64,000 bases of DNA from an uncultured Nitrosomonas sp. (lineage in GTDB: Bacteria > Pseudomonadota > Gammaproteobacteria > Burkholderiales > Nitrosomonadaceae), in NCBI GenBank assembly GCA_902826115.1, contig CADEDO010000001.1:94076-158075 (forward strand), written 5' to 3'. Shown in pieces: positions 29,550-38,455 of this stretch (position 1 is its first letter; every line of letters begins with the position of its first letter). The position numbers and the translations under genes are program-made. Below the pieces are notes generated by a model that was given only the letters and a program-made list of their open reading frames with translations, was not told the origin of the DNA and made no database searches.

Positions 29550-31790
29550 TTATTTAGTATCAATTCTCGAAATAGACCAAGGATCTCCCGGTGGGTCGTC
29601 TTTGTATCGTAAACACAACGAAAGAAAGAATTGTGCCGGACCATCTGTAGGAAAAATCTTAAGAATTTCTTGAAAGCCTTGAATAGCATCAGTCCATCTT
29701 TGAGATTGATAAGCGCTCAAGGCGTGTTTAAAGGTTTCACATAACCATAATTGCTCTTTATTGGCTGATTGCCGATAAGTGATGAGTTCAAATAGTTTTA
29801 CTGGTTTTTTTCTTCCGGGCAATAAAAACTTTCCCAATGAGCGCATCAGAAAATCATCCAATCCATCAATGACTTCTTCTGACAGTAGGATGCGCGTTTT
29901 GAGCGTTTTATTTGCTCCCTGAATTCGATTGGCCGTATTTACCACATCGCCAGTCACTCTATAGGTGGCATCTCTTTTGCTTAAAGACATATCTCCATAA
30001 TGCAAGCCAATTCTGGTTGGAAAGGGCGGGGTATTCGATTCATTAAAATGCTCAATGGCATTTTTTAAACTCAATGCTGCTAAGCAAGCCTGTAGTCGCA
30101 TGGTTGAATTTGTAGGCTTATTAATCAATTTGAGGCATAGGCGCACAACTGAATTGACTGGCTTATTTACCCATATGGAAAGCGATGAGTCACCCGTGGT
30201 ATCCATGACCCTACCAGCATGCTGAATGATTGCATTTCTTAATTCAACGCGATAATTAATCATCAACTTTTCCAGACTGGAGGGATCGATCAATTCAGAT
30301 AATGTCGTGTAGCCCTCAATATCCGTAGTAAGGCAAGGGCCAGAAAATCTTCCGTTGTTATTTTTGATAATCTCATCCAGATCATCGTCAGGTCTGGAAT
30401 TACCAATAAAATTTTCAAGTGTAAAAATTTTTATTATCCAAGCCAGCATTAAAGCCAATATAACCTGTAATACCGGAGTAATTACCGGCAAAAAAATTAC
30501 CGTCTCTTTGAAAAAATAATGTGCAATAAAGAGGTATATCAATGTGATACTGATACCTAGAGCAATCGCTTTCTTAGAAGAAAATATCAGTAGCATCGCT
30601 CCCATCGTATAACCCAGCACAAATAGGATAACCAAATTGTTTAAAAGCGGCAGAGGACTCACAGGCTTGTCTTCCAACAAATTGGCAAAAGCCGTCGCAG
30701 CAATTTCCACACCACTAATAAACAAACCATCTGGATTCGAGAATACCGTATGATAATCGTCACGAATGATGTCTTGCTCAGATTGAGTAGCTCCTGAAAA
30801 ACCAACGAAAACAACCTTATTTTTGAAATCTACCGTCTCTAGTCGTTTATCTGCAACACGCTCTTCATTGAGCTGTAATGCCTGATAATAAGGTATGGTC
30901 GTAACACTACGCGGTGGTCCGTAGAAATTTAAATAATGCTTTTCAGGTCCTGAATAAACATTCAGCAATGAATTGATGTTGTGTTTCTCAGCGAGCGTCA
31001 AATTTGAATCCTGACTGAGTTCAGCATTTATCTTCCGCATTATTTGAGGGTCATTGACAAACCGATGGCGCAATTTAAAGATCAAATCTTCGACATCAAT
31101 TTCATGGGTATGTACAGGCAATTGCGCCGCAAATACTGGATCCACTCTGTCCAATAATCGAACAAAGGCATCATAGATAGGTAAGGTAAAAATTTGTAGC
31201 ACAATGACTGGCACCGTTGGCATATCGCCTGCGCTCGCTTTAAAAGTCCAATAATCATTCACTCTCTCAGCTTTGGGTAATGGAAAGGGTCCTTGTGCTT
31301 TAATCGAATCCACAATCATCGGTAGCAGCTGAGTAGAACCTTCTTGAAGAATTCGGTGATGGGCTTGCCCATGATCGGAGGGCAAATTCGTGTCTTGAAA
31401 AACCAGCCGCTCAACCAAAACAACATTACCTGCCAATTTCATTGCGTGCGCAAGTTTTTCATCATTTTCCGAGATAGCGCTGGGGGTATCAAAAATAAGA
31501 TCAAAAATGATGACGCGCGCACCGGCCTCTGTGAGCTTATCAATCAAGCGTGCGTGCAAATCGCGTGGCCACAATCGAGGAGCGATCGGTAATCCCAAAT
31601 GATTCGCGGAAGGCTGGTCAATTGCGATAACGATCACATCATCAGGCGCTGGTACCGCTCCACGTAAATGAAACAACCATTCCAAACCAAATTTTTCTTC
31701 AAGTGCCAACCCAAGTGGTGATAAATGCAGAAAAACGCCCAATAAACCGATGAGGCTGCCTAACAGAAACTGTTTAAACCATTTTGTCAT
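29550..31790 (-). CDS. CHASE2-domain class III adenylate/guanylate cyclase
   Basis: Predicted membrane sensor making a cyclic nucleotide. An N-terminal membrane segment is followed by a large extracytoplasmic CHASE2 domain (about 25-370, with V-I-V-I-A-I-D-Q-P-S and D-L-I-F-D-T-P), three membrane segments (about 385-465) and a class III cyclase domain (about 475-650). Both metal aspartates are present (T-T-D-I-E-G-Y-T and T-G-D-S-S-L-S-I-W), as are the transition-state Asn and Arg (G-D-V-V-N-T-A-N-R). The purine-selecting Lys before G-D is replaced (V-M-D-T-T-G-D), so the nucleotide made is uncertain. ATG 31790 (746 residues) is chosen over an in-frame TTG at 31832. The C-terminal stretch resembles a TPR. 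Confidence 0.88.
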   Translation of the reverse strand: MTKWFKQFLLGSLIGLLGVFLHLSPLGLALEEKFGLEWLFHLRGAVPAPDDVIVIAIDQPSANHLGLPIAPRLWPRDLHARLIDKLTEAGARVIIFDLIFDTPSAISENDEKLAHAMKLAGNVVLVERLVFQDTNLPSDHGQAHHRILQEGSTQLLPMIVDSIKAQGPFPLPKAERVNDYWTFKASAGDMPTVPVIVLQIFTLPIYDAFVRLLDRVDPVFAAQLPVHTHEIDVEDLIFKLRHRFVNDPQIMRKINAELSQDSNLTLAEKHNINSLLNVYSGPEKHYLNFYGPPRSVTTIPYYQALQLNEERVADKRLETVDFKNKVVFVGFSGATQSEQDIIRDDYHTVFSNPDGLFISGVEIAATAFANLLEDKPVSPLPLLNNLVILFVLGYTMGAMLLIFSSKKAIALGISITLIYLFIAHYFFKETVIFLPVITPVLQVILALMLAWIIKIFTLENFIGNSRPDDDLDEIIKNNNGRFSGPCLTTDIEGYTTLSELIDPSSLEKLMINYRVELRNAIIQHAGRVMDTTGDSSLSIWVNKPVNSVVRLCLKLINKPTNSTMRLQACLAALSLKNAIEHFNESNTPPFPTRIGLHYGDMSLSKRDATYRVTGDVVNTANRIQGANKTLKTRILLSEEVIDGLDDFLMRSLGKFLLPGRKKPVKLFELITYRQSANKEQLWLCETFKHALSAYQSQRWTDAIQGFQEILKIFPTDGPAQFFLSLCLRYKDDPPGDPWSISRIDTK

Positions 31791-31857
31791 GTCGGGTTGT
31801 ATATACAGGCTGCCGTTAACTAGAATTGCCAAATAGCATTGGTGCTAAGCGGCTTTC

Positions 31858-31888
31858 ATTATAATGACAGTGAAGAATATTTTCACAG
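31858..31888 (-). promoter_or_regulatory. Possible promoter of the CHASE2 cyclase with an overlapping palindrome
   Basis: On the - strand TATAAT (31858-31863) lies about 70 bases before the chosen start. The base run 17 positions upstream falls inside an imperfect palindrome, CTGTGAA-N7-TTCACTG on - (31868-31888), six of seven arm bases matching. Its half-site TGTGA is CRP-like but the spacing is not N6, so it is a candidate operator only. Confidence 0.35.
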
Positions 31889-31965
31889 TACCGGTTGCAC
31901 AGGCTCATTTACATCAGTGGCTTAGTACATGCCCAAAGATACGATCAATATTAATAGCGGTAGGC

Positions 31966-34029
31966 TTAAAATGTACCTCTGATGCCTGCGACGATCGCTC
32001 GGCCTGATAGGGGGGCAAACTCTTTTAGAAAAGAACTATGCACGCGTATATCGCTGTCCAGCAAATTTCTCCCTTGCAGGAAAAGCGTATAATTTAGGGA
32101 CGTAGCCAGTTTCATGTGATAGCCCATTTCAACATTCATCAGTGTGTAGCCGCTGGTTTCAGTTTCTAGCACAGCAACTCGATCCTGGCGAGTAACCCGT
32201 GTCATGCTAATATTGGCTAGCCAGGCATTGTTCTTGAAATCCAGATCAAAACCAAAGCGTTGCGGCGTCAAGCGTGGAATATTGTCATTGTCTTTTAGCT
32301 TGCCATAGACAATGTCGGTGAATAATCGCAAATTCAGCATATCGGGTACTAGCGCAACACGCGCCTCAGCCTCCAGACCATAAAATTGCGCACGCGTTTG
32401 AGCAAAATCCTGAACCAGAAAAGAGCCGCTGACATCCAGATTCCCTTCATCATTGACTCTATCAGCCAGACCATCTGCATTACCATCACGACTTTGCTGA
32501 AAAATATAATCATTGATAAGGTTATAAAAAAAGTTAACTTTTCCGGTGATCGTACCTTGGGTTCTTTGCAACGCGATATCAAAGTTGTTGGAAGTCTCTT
32601 TGACCAGCGCTTGATTTCCTTGCTCAAAAGTATTAGTAGCCACATGAATGCCGTCGGCATACAGAGCAACCGTATTGGGTGCTCGTTGTCCACGCGTAGC
32701 GGTTAGATCAATCTGATAGCCATTCATCCATTTCCAGGCACCGCCTGCGGAAACGCTGTACAGATTAAAATCACGCGCTTGCAGCATGGTTCCTTGCGGA
32801 TTATGCGCCATATGCTCAAAGCGCCCTCCCATTTCAAACTGCCAACGCTGCCAATTGCGCTTTTCAAGCATAAATAATCCGGCCGATTGCGACAAACTGG
32901 ATGGTACAAAAGCCTCTTCTCCTTGGGCTGAAAAATCGCGATTTTGCAATTGCACACCCATGACACCTTGCCAATTTGCGATCGGTGCATGAACTAATTC
33001 GGCCCGACCTTCTAGCTCATTATTTCTGAATCGGGAGGCTATTTCCCCGCTTTGTTCAATCTCATTATGCTTGTAATCATTGTAATTAAATCGCATTTTG
33101 AGCTGCTGAAATCCTGTCAGCGGATTATCCAAATCGCCAGCCAAACTGTAGCGCGTCTGACCCATATTGATTTTTGCACCTTCAGGACCGGGAATGCCAT
33201 AAAAATTATCCAATTTGGCAACAGACAGACCGATAAAACCACGTTCGCCGATATAAGCGCTACCCACTGATAAATTACTTGAATCAATCGCGCTATTTCT
33301 GACGAAACCAACATCACTGCCCGGATCATTGACATTGGCAGGCCCGGGAATATGCACGTCATTGGTTTTTCTTTTTGCGCCTTCAATATTCCAAGACACT
33401 GCACCCAAGCTTCCAGAGGCATTAAGAGCGCCGTTACGTTCTTCCAAAGCAGAATTGAAGCGGCCTTCAAAGTGAGCTTGTGGCGTCTTAAACAAACGGT
33501 CAGGAATCCGATCATTGACAACATTAACCACTCCGCCGGACACGCCACTGCCATACAGCAGTGTGGATGGTCCACGCAGAATCTCGATGCGCGAAGCGTT
33601 CAAGGTTTCTGTCGCAACTGCGTGATCCGGGCTAATGATTGACAAATCGCCCGTACCAATACCATTTTCCAATACCTGTACGCGCGGCCCATCCTGACCT
33701 CGAATAATGGGGCGGCCCGCACCTGGTCCAAAGCTACTTGACGTGATGCCCAATTCATGGGATAGCGTGTCACCCAGATTGCTTTCACGATTGCGCTTTA
33801 GACGTTCGCCTTGCACGACATTATCCGCTTTAAATCCTGCTGGTTCGGAGGAACTATCCGTAGGTGCGGTAATAACAACGCTGGGCAATTCAATATTTTT
33901 TTTAGTACCTTGTGCATAAGTATTCGTTATACCCAATAAAAAAAATATCCAGGTGAGCGCAGCCACGTCGATCCGTTTGCCTTTATTCAACCAGCTCGGA
34001 TTAGTGACACTGTGATCAAAACAATTCAT
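31966..34029 (-). CDS. TonB-dependent outer-membrane receptor, ZnuD-like
   Basis: A 687-residue receptor for active import across the outer membrane. After a signal segment (about 28-40, ending T-Y-A-Q) comes a plug domain with G-R-P-I-I-R-G-Q-D-G-P-R, S-P-D-H-A-V and I-E-I-L-R-G-P-S-T-L-L-Y-G (about 105-162), then G-G-V-V-N-V-V-N-D-R-I-P. These plug segments resemble Neisseria ZnuD, a zinc receptor, although heme or copper cannot be excluded. The barrel ends in G-I-R-G-T-F. No Zur-like operator was recognised upstream. The next gene upstream is a small His/Cys-containing membrane protein that may act in the same uptake. Confidence 0.85.
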   Translation of the reverse strand: MNCFDHSVTNPSWLNKGKRIDVAALTWIFFLLGITNTYAQGTKKNIELPSVVITAPTDSSSEPAGFKADNVVQGERLKRNRESNLGDTLSHELGITSSSFGPGAGRPIIRGQDGPRVQVLENGIGTGDLSIISPDHAVATETLNASRIEILRGPSTLLYGSGVSGGVVNVVNDRIPDRLFKTPQAHFEGRFNSALEERNGALNASGSLGAVSWNIEGAKRKTNDVHIPGPANVNDPGSDVGFVRNSAIDSSNLSVGSAYIGERGFIGLSVAKLDNFYGIPGPEGAKINMGQTRYSLAGDLDNPLTGFQQLKMRFNYNDYKHNEIEQSGEIASRFRNNELEGRAELVHAPIANWQGVMGVQLQNRDFSAQGEEAFVPSSLSQSAGLFMLEKRNWQRWQFEMGGRFEHMAHNPQGTMLQARDFNLYSVSAGGAWKWMNGYQIDLTATRGQRAPNTVALYADGIHVATNTFEQGNQALVKETSNNFDIALQRTQGTITGKVNFFYNLINDYIFQQSRDGNADGLADRVNDEGNLDVSGSFLVQDFAQTRAQFYGLEAEARVALVPDMLNLRLFTDIVYGKLKDNDNIPRLTPQRFGFDLDFKNNAWLANISMTRVTRQDRVAVLETETSGYTLMNVEMGYHMKLATSLNYTLFLQGRNLLDSDIRVHSSFLKEFAPLSGRAIVAGIRGTF

Positions 34030-34165
34030 GCAACCCTTTCAAATTAAATCAGATGCTTGCTCAGCAATTCAGTTACATTTTATGCAGCTCATTACCCATA
34101 AAAATGCAATGAATCAAGGCAATCCAGCGATAGCACAAAGATTCACTCTGTTTATGGTTAAAAAC

Positions 34166-34495
34166 TTAAATGATTAGAAATTGACAGGGGGGTGCGCGGG
34201 AATAATATGGAAAGGAATCGTTGTCTAAGTGATGTCCATTCGCCAATGAAAACCAGCGCTGACGTTGCGCTGAATGACTCAGAAACAGCCCTGAGACGAT
34301 CAAAATGATACTTAATGCCGTGAATGCCAGACAGTCAAGACAGATTTCATCACGATCCGCATCATCGTCATTTTCCGCTTCAGTGATATCCAGCGCATCC
34401 ACCTGAGCAAAATGCGTGAAAGCATGAGCCATCAAAAAGACCGGCACAGATAATAACGCGAACACTAAAATCAGAAAAAAGCTCTTGCGTATCAT
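34166..34495 (-). CDS. Small membrane protein with metal-ligand-like residues, unknown function
   Basis: A 109-residue protein with two hydrophobic segments (about 5-25 and 58-75). Between them lies an acidic stretch E-A-E-N-D-D-D-A-D-R-D-E followed by I-C-L-D-C-L-A, and H-A-F-T-H-F is just after the first segment. The C-terminus has Y-Y-S-R-A-P-P, a tail seen in DUF2946-like proteins. It lies 136 bases upstream of the ZnuD-like receptor on the same strand, so a role in metal handling is plausible but unproven. Confidence 0.65.
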   Translation of the reverse strand: MIRKSFFLILVFALLSVPVFLMAHAFTHFAQVDALDITEAENDDDADRDEICLDCLAFTALSIILIVSGLFLSHSAQRQRWFSLANGHHLDNDSFPYYSRAPPCQFLII

Positions 34496-34695
34496 TAATG
34501 ATTTAAATCGGTTTGATAGCCATAAAAGATTGACTCATTCCTGACATTGCAGATTATTAACCACTGTGAGTGCAAAGGCTTTTTATAGCGTTAATTCAAT
34601 TTCTTGGAAATGCGGCGAGTTGATAAGCAGTGTAGTTGAATGAACATGCTGTTGCAATCGAATTAATTATTAAAATTAAATAAATACATTATTCA

Positions 34696-35526
34696 TCAAC
34701 GAGATGCAGGTAGATTTGCATCCATAAATGCTCCCAAAGACTTTATCCAGGCCGGTTGCATAAATATAAAACCGATATTGTGTCCTCCCTCCAGGGACAA
34801 AAACTGTTTGGGTGCGGAAGCAGCCTGAAACAATTGCTGACCATGCTCGAACGGGATAATCTCATCTTCGGGACTATGTGCGATAAATACCGGACAAGTG
34901 ACCGATTGCAGCGATTCCAGCGTATTGTAATGAAAGCGCGTTATCCATCGCACTGGCAAAAAAGGATAAATTTGCGCGGCCAGATTGGGAACGGAAGTGA
35001 AAGTAGATGCCAGCACCAACAATCCGGGTTTTTCCCGCGCAGCCAACCAAGCTGCGACAGCTCCTCCCAACGATTCACCGAACAGTATTATCCGCTCTGG
35101 TGATATGTTTTGAATCTCCGTCAAATAACGCCAGCCCGCCTGCGCATCCAAATAGGTGCCTGATTCAGAGGGCACTCCGCTGCTTTGGCCATAGCCACGA
35201 TAATCGAATAACAAGGTGTTATAGCCAAGCCGCTTAAACATGCTCAAATAATTAATGCGCTGCGAAATATTTCCGGCATTGCCATGAAAAAACAGCACAG
35301 TACCCTTGGCATCAGGCACCGACACCCACCAGCCATGCAGTCTTTCGCCGTCGGCTGTCGCCATGTTAACCGATGTATAGTCCAATCCGATTGCACTGGG
35401 CTTATTACTAATTTCCTGCTCAATCTCTGGAAAATAAATTAGACGGGATTGGCCAGCGTACACAAGAAAAACCACAATCAGATAGACAACAACAAGCGTA
35501 ATCAATAGATTAAACAGCATGCGCAT
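34696..35526 (-). CDS. Membrane-anchored alpha/beta hydrolase (BEM46/YfhR-like)
   Basis: A 276-residue serine hydrolase with one N-terminal membrane anchor (about 4-24). It has F-F-H-G-N-A-G-N-I (oxyanion region, about 79-87), D-Y-R-G-Y-G-Q-S-S-G, the nucleophile elbow G-E-S-L-G-G near residue 152, S-P-E-D-E-I-I-P (acid) near 221 and E-G-G-H-N (His) near 251. The triad is complete. The family is widespread but substrates are mostly unknown. The start could be the first ATG (35526) or the third codon (35520). It lies 11 bases after the DUF2141 gene on the same strand, forming a probable two-gene operon. Confidence 0.85.
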   Translation of the reverse strand: MRMLFNLLITLVVVYLIVVFLVYAGQSRLIYFPEIEQEISNKPSAIGLDYTSVNMATADGERLHGWWVSVPDAKGTVLFFHGNAGNISQRINYLSMFKRLGYNTLLFDYRGYGQSSGVPSESGTYLDAQAGWRYLTEIQNISPERIILFGESLGGAVAAWLAAREKPGLLVLASTFTSVPNLAAQIYPFLPVRWITRFHYNTLESLQSVTCPVFIAHSPEDEIIPFEHGQQLFQAASAPKQFLSLEGGHNIGFIFMQPAWIKSLGAFMDANLPASR

Positions 35527-35537
35527 GGCTCAATGGA

Positions 35538-36062
35538 TCAGGGTTGCTTCAGTTCAATCACAATATCTGCTCCCAGACTGCCTGTGGTAAATGCAGATTC
35601 ACTGAATTTTGGAAAGCCGACATGTTGCTCTGGATTATTAGACAAACCAAAAGGCTCTTCCGGCAACATATTCCAGCGCAATTTCAATTTACGGTTCGCA
35701 TCTTGATCGTGATAGGCAGCCACCGCATAAGTGCCAGGCTGGTCAAGATTCATGCAGATCTTTTGTTGGCCTTCAGCCGCCGGAATACGCACAGTGCGCT
35801 TGCGTCCCTTTTTAAATAGAAAATTATCCGGATCATCGTACAAACCAACGTTTAAAACACCGCCAGCCCCCACACCATTTACTGTCACTCTGATTTGCGC
35901 CAAATTGGCATTGCAGGCATCCGGCACTTCATGAGGTTTGATTTTAAATGATTCAGCCGCGGCATGCGGAATCGCAATCAATAGGCCTAATACAAGTACC
36001 CAAGGAAGTTGAGCAATTCGTTTGAAATACAGAGATCTTTTATTGCATGGTAAAGTATTCAT
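35538..36062 (-). CDS. DUF2141 periplasmic protein
   Basis: A 174-residue protein with a signal peptide (about 1-36, cleavage near A-A-A-E). The mature part has a beta-sandwich-like pattern: L-A-Q-I-R-V-T-V-N-G-V, G-V-L-N-V-G-L-Y-D, G-T-Y-A-V-A-A-Y-H-D-Q-D-A-N and P-E-E-P-F-G-L-S-N-N, the last two being hallmarks of DUF2141. Function is not known. The start at 36062 is chosen because the signal peptide begins there; an in-frame ATG at 36080 adds six residues. It precedes the alpha/beta hydrolase by 11 bases and is divergent from the REC-Hpt gene. Confidence 0.82.
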   Translation of the reverse strand: MNTLPCNKRSLYFKRIAQLPWVLVLGLLIAIPHAAAESFKIKPHEVPDACNANLAQIRVTVNGVGAGGVLNVGLYDDPDNFLFKKGRKRTVRIPAAEGQQKICMNLDQPGTYAVAAYHDQDANRKLKLRWNMLPEEPFGLSNNPEQHVGFPKFSESAFTTGSLGADIVIELKQP

Positions 36063-36210
36063 TGAATCAAGAATTATCATAAATCGTTGTCAAAAAATTA
36101 AATTTTTCATCAGTCTGATTGACATCAGACCAGCTCTCACCATAAAACACAAAACTTATCGAATTGACTGGTGGCGTAATGATACTCAGGTAACTCAGCA
36201 AGAAACTGGT

Positions 36211-37131
36211 ATGATGTCCTCCAACTCCAAACCAATCCGTCAGAATAGCTTATTGGATGTTACCCGCATTATTGTATCGACATCTTTATTAAAAATCGCC
36301 ATGCAACATGTTCATCTGAAAACCACCGTACCCTTGCAAGGCAAGGTACTTCTGGCTGAAGATAATCCTATCAATCAGCAGGTCGCGCGCGCCATGCTGG
36401 AAAAGCTAGGATTACAAATAACATTGGCTGAAAATGGTCAGGAAGCTATTGATCTGGTAGAAAAAGATCATTTTGACTTGATTCTAATGGACATCCAAAT
36501 GCCCATCATGGATGGGCATACAGCCACTATGAAAATTAGGCAATCTCCCGATAATCTTCGGCATATTCCCATCATTGCCCTGACTGCCAATGCAATGCCC
36601 AGCGATCGGCAAAAATGCCTGGATGCCGGCATGAATGATTTTCTATCCAAGCCATTTACGCTGGCTCAATTACAAACCATGTTAGAACACTGGCTAGCGG
36701 TTGCGAAACATAACCGGCATACATCCAACAACTCCGGTTCAATGCATGAAAACTTCTCTTCCCGTGATGCTATTATCAATTTAAGTACATTAAATCGATT
36801 GCGCGAATTAGATCCGGAGAATGGTACAGGCATTCTGAAAAAACTGATTTCAATCTATCTGTCCTATGCGCCGTCCTATGCATCACAAATCGAAAAAGCC
36901 ATACAAACTGCGGATCATCTTGCTCTCAATAAAGCGGCACATACTTTTAAATCCAGCACAGCTAATGTGGGAGCAGAAGCACTGGCTGGCATATGTCAGA
37001 AATTAGAAGACTATGGAAGGAATAATCAAATGGACGCAGCATCAAAACTGCTACCCAGCATGCAGCAGGAGTTTCAACAAGTCACGATCGCACTTGAAGC
37101 GCTGTTAGTAAACAATAATCTACAAAAATAA
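36211..37131 (+). CDS. REC-Hpt protein, probably the 3' remnant of a hybrid histidine kinase
   Basis: The frame encodes a receiver domain (about 40-165) with V-L-L-A-E-D-N-P-I-N-Q-Q, phospho-acceptor Asp in L-M-D-I-Q-M-P-I-M-D-G, A-L-T-A-N-A and the S-K-P-F Lys. A C-terminal Hpt domain (about 185-300) follows, with the phospho-His in A-A-H-T-F-K-S-S. This is the end of a BarA-type hybrid kinase. Just before the receiver the frame reads S-K-P-I-R-Q-N-S-L-L-D, which looks like the end of a preceding receiver (usual form T-K-P-(I/V)-R-Q-S-x-L). No kinase core is found upstream, where the divergent DUF2141 gene lies. ATG 36211 (306 residues) is a guess; it has no good ribosome binding site. It may be a live phosphorelay fragment or a dead remnant. 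Confidence 0.7.
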   Translation: MMSSNSKPIRQNSLLDVTRIIVSTSLLKIAMQHVHLKTTVPLQGKVLLAEDNPINQQVARAMLEKLGLQITLAENGQEAIDLVEKDHFDLILMDIQMPIMDGHTATMKIRQSPDNLRHIPIIALTANAMPSDRQKCLDAGMNDFLSKPFTLAQLQTMLEHWLAVAKHNRHTSNNSGSMHENFSSRDAIINLSTLNRLRELDPENGTGILKKLISIYLSYAPSYASQIEKAIQTADHLALNKAAHTFKSSTANVGAEALAGICQKLEDYGRNNQMDAASKLLPSMQQEFQQVTIALEALLVNNNLQK

Positions 37132-37180
37132 CGTCGCATCGGGTAAGTAATCATTCGATCAATTCAATCAGGGAAATAGC

Positions 37181-38359
37181 ATGCGGGAAGTTGTTATTTT
37201 AAGCGGTGTGCGCACGGCGATCGGCGATTACGGAGGCGCACTGAAAGATATCGCTCCCACGGAATTAGCAGCTAAAACCGTGCGCGAAGCGGTCGTGCGC
37301 GCACAAATTGACCCCGATGAAGTTGGGCATCTGATTTTTGGCAATGTCATCCACGGAGAAGCGCGCGATATGTACCTGGCGCGCGTTGCCTGTATCAATG
37401 GAGGCTTGCCTCAGCACACCTCGGCGCTCACAGTCAATCGATTGTGCGGCAGTGGCTTGCAGGCCATTATTTCAGCCAGTCAGAATATTTTACTCAATGA
37501 CACCGATATCGCCGTCGCCGGTGGTGCCGAGTCGATGAGCCGCGGCGGCTATTTGTTACCTGCACTCCGCTGGGGTCAACGGATGAATGACGGCAGCACT
37601 GTCGACATGATGGTCGGTGCATTAACCGACCCTTTTGACAACGTGCACATGGGCATCACCGCTGAAAATATTGCCGCTAAATGGCAGATCAGTCGTGAAG
37701 CACAAGACCAATTTGCGGCAGAAAGCCATCGGCGCGCATTGCATGCCATTAAAAGCGGGTACTTTAAGTCACAAATATTGCCAATTGAAATCACTGCGCG
37801 TAAAGAAACGAGCATTTTTGATACCGATGAACATCCTCGCGAAAATACTCGCATTGAAAGTCTGGCTAAATTAAAACCGGTTTTTCACAAACAGGGCTCC
37901 GTCACTGCGGGCAATGCTTCTGGAATCAATGATAGTGCAGCTGCATTAGTATTAATGGAAAGTCATGCCGCAGAAAAACGCAATTTAAAACCCATGGCAC
38001 GACTGGTTGCCTATGGACATGCCGGAGTTGACCCAAAATTTATGGGCATCGGCCCTGTGCCTGCAGTTCAGAATGCACTGCGGCGCGCCAATCTAAAAAT
38101 AGCCGATCTGGACGTTATTGAATCCAATGAAGCCTTTGCTGTACAAGCCTGTGCCGTTGCTAAAGAATTGCATTTTGATCCAGAAAAAACCAATCCCAAT
38201 GGCGGCGCTGTCGCATTAGGTCACCCCATCGGTGCAACCGGCAGCATTCTGACTATTAAAGCAATCTACGAACTGCACCGCAAAGGTGGACGTTATGCTT
38301 TGGTAACGATGTGCATAGGCGGTGGCCAGGGTATTGCAGCAATATTTGAACGACTTTAA
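37181..38359 (+). CDS. Thiolase (acetyl-CoA acetyltransferase family)
   Basis: Condenses or cleaves acyl-CoA thioesters. The catalytic residues are visible: nucleophilic Cys in N-R-L-C-G-S-G-L-Q-A-I (about 89), His in G-H-P-I-G-A-T-G (about 347) and the second Cys in T-M-C-I-G-G-G-Q-G (about 378). G-N-A-S-G-I-N-D-S-A-A near 245 is typical. The length of 392 matches biosynthetic thiolases such as PhaA/AtoB. It stands alone, without hydroxyacyl-CoA dehydrogenase or PHA genes nearby, so the pathway is not indicated. GGGAA 10 bases before the ATG is the probable ribosome binding site. Confidence 0.93.
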   Translation: MREVVILSGVRTAIGDYGGALKDIAPTELAAKTVREAVVRAQIDPDEVGHLIFGNVIHGEARDMYLARVACINGGLPQHTSALTVNRLCGSGLQAIISASQNILLNDTDIAVAGGAESMSRGGYLLPALRWGQRMNDGSTVDMMVGALTDPFDNVHMGITAENIAAKWQISREAQDQFAAESHRRALHAIKSGYFKSQILPIEITARKETSIFDTDEHPRENTRIESLAKLKPVFHKQGSVTAGNASGINDSAAALVLMESHAAEKRNLKPMARLVAYGHAGVDPKFMGIGPVPAVQNALRRANLKIADLDVIESNEAFAVQACAVAKELHFDPEKTNPNGGAVALGHPIGATGSILTIKAIYELHRKGGRYALVTMCIGGGQGIAAIFERL

Positions 38360-38455
38360 ACCCATCAACGCACTGCCAAAGTTAAGGTAAATGCGGTCTA
38401 GCGCTTGACAAGTATTTTCAGGTGCGTATGGTTCATTTATTCATCCACTCATTCA

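Noticed and set aside
31868..31888. Second CRP site in front of the CHASE2 cyclase
   Set aside because: The arms are CRP-like (TGTGA) but the spacing is not six bases and one arm base mismatches, so it is recorded only as a possible operator.
34030..34690. Zur operator for the ZnuD-like receptor
   Set aside because: No clear AT-rich dyad of the Zur type was found upstream of the receptor or of its small companion.
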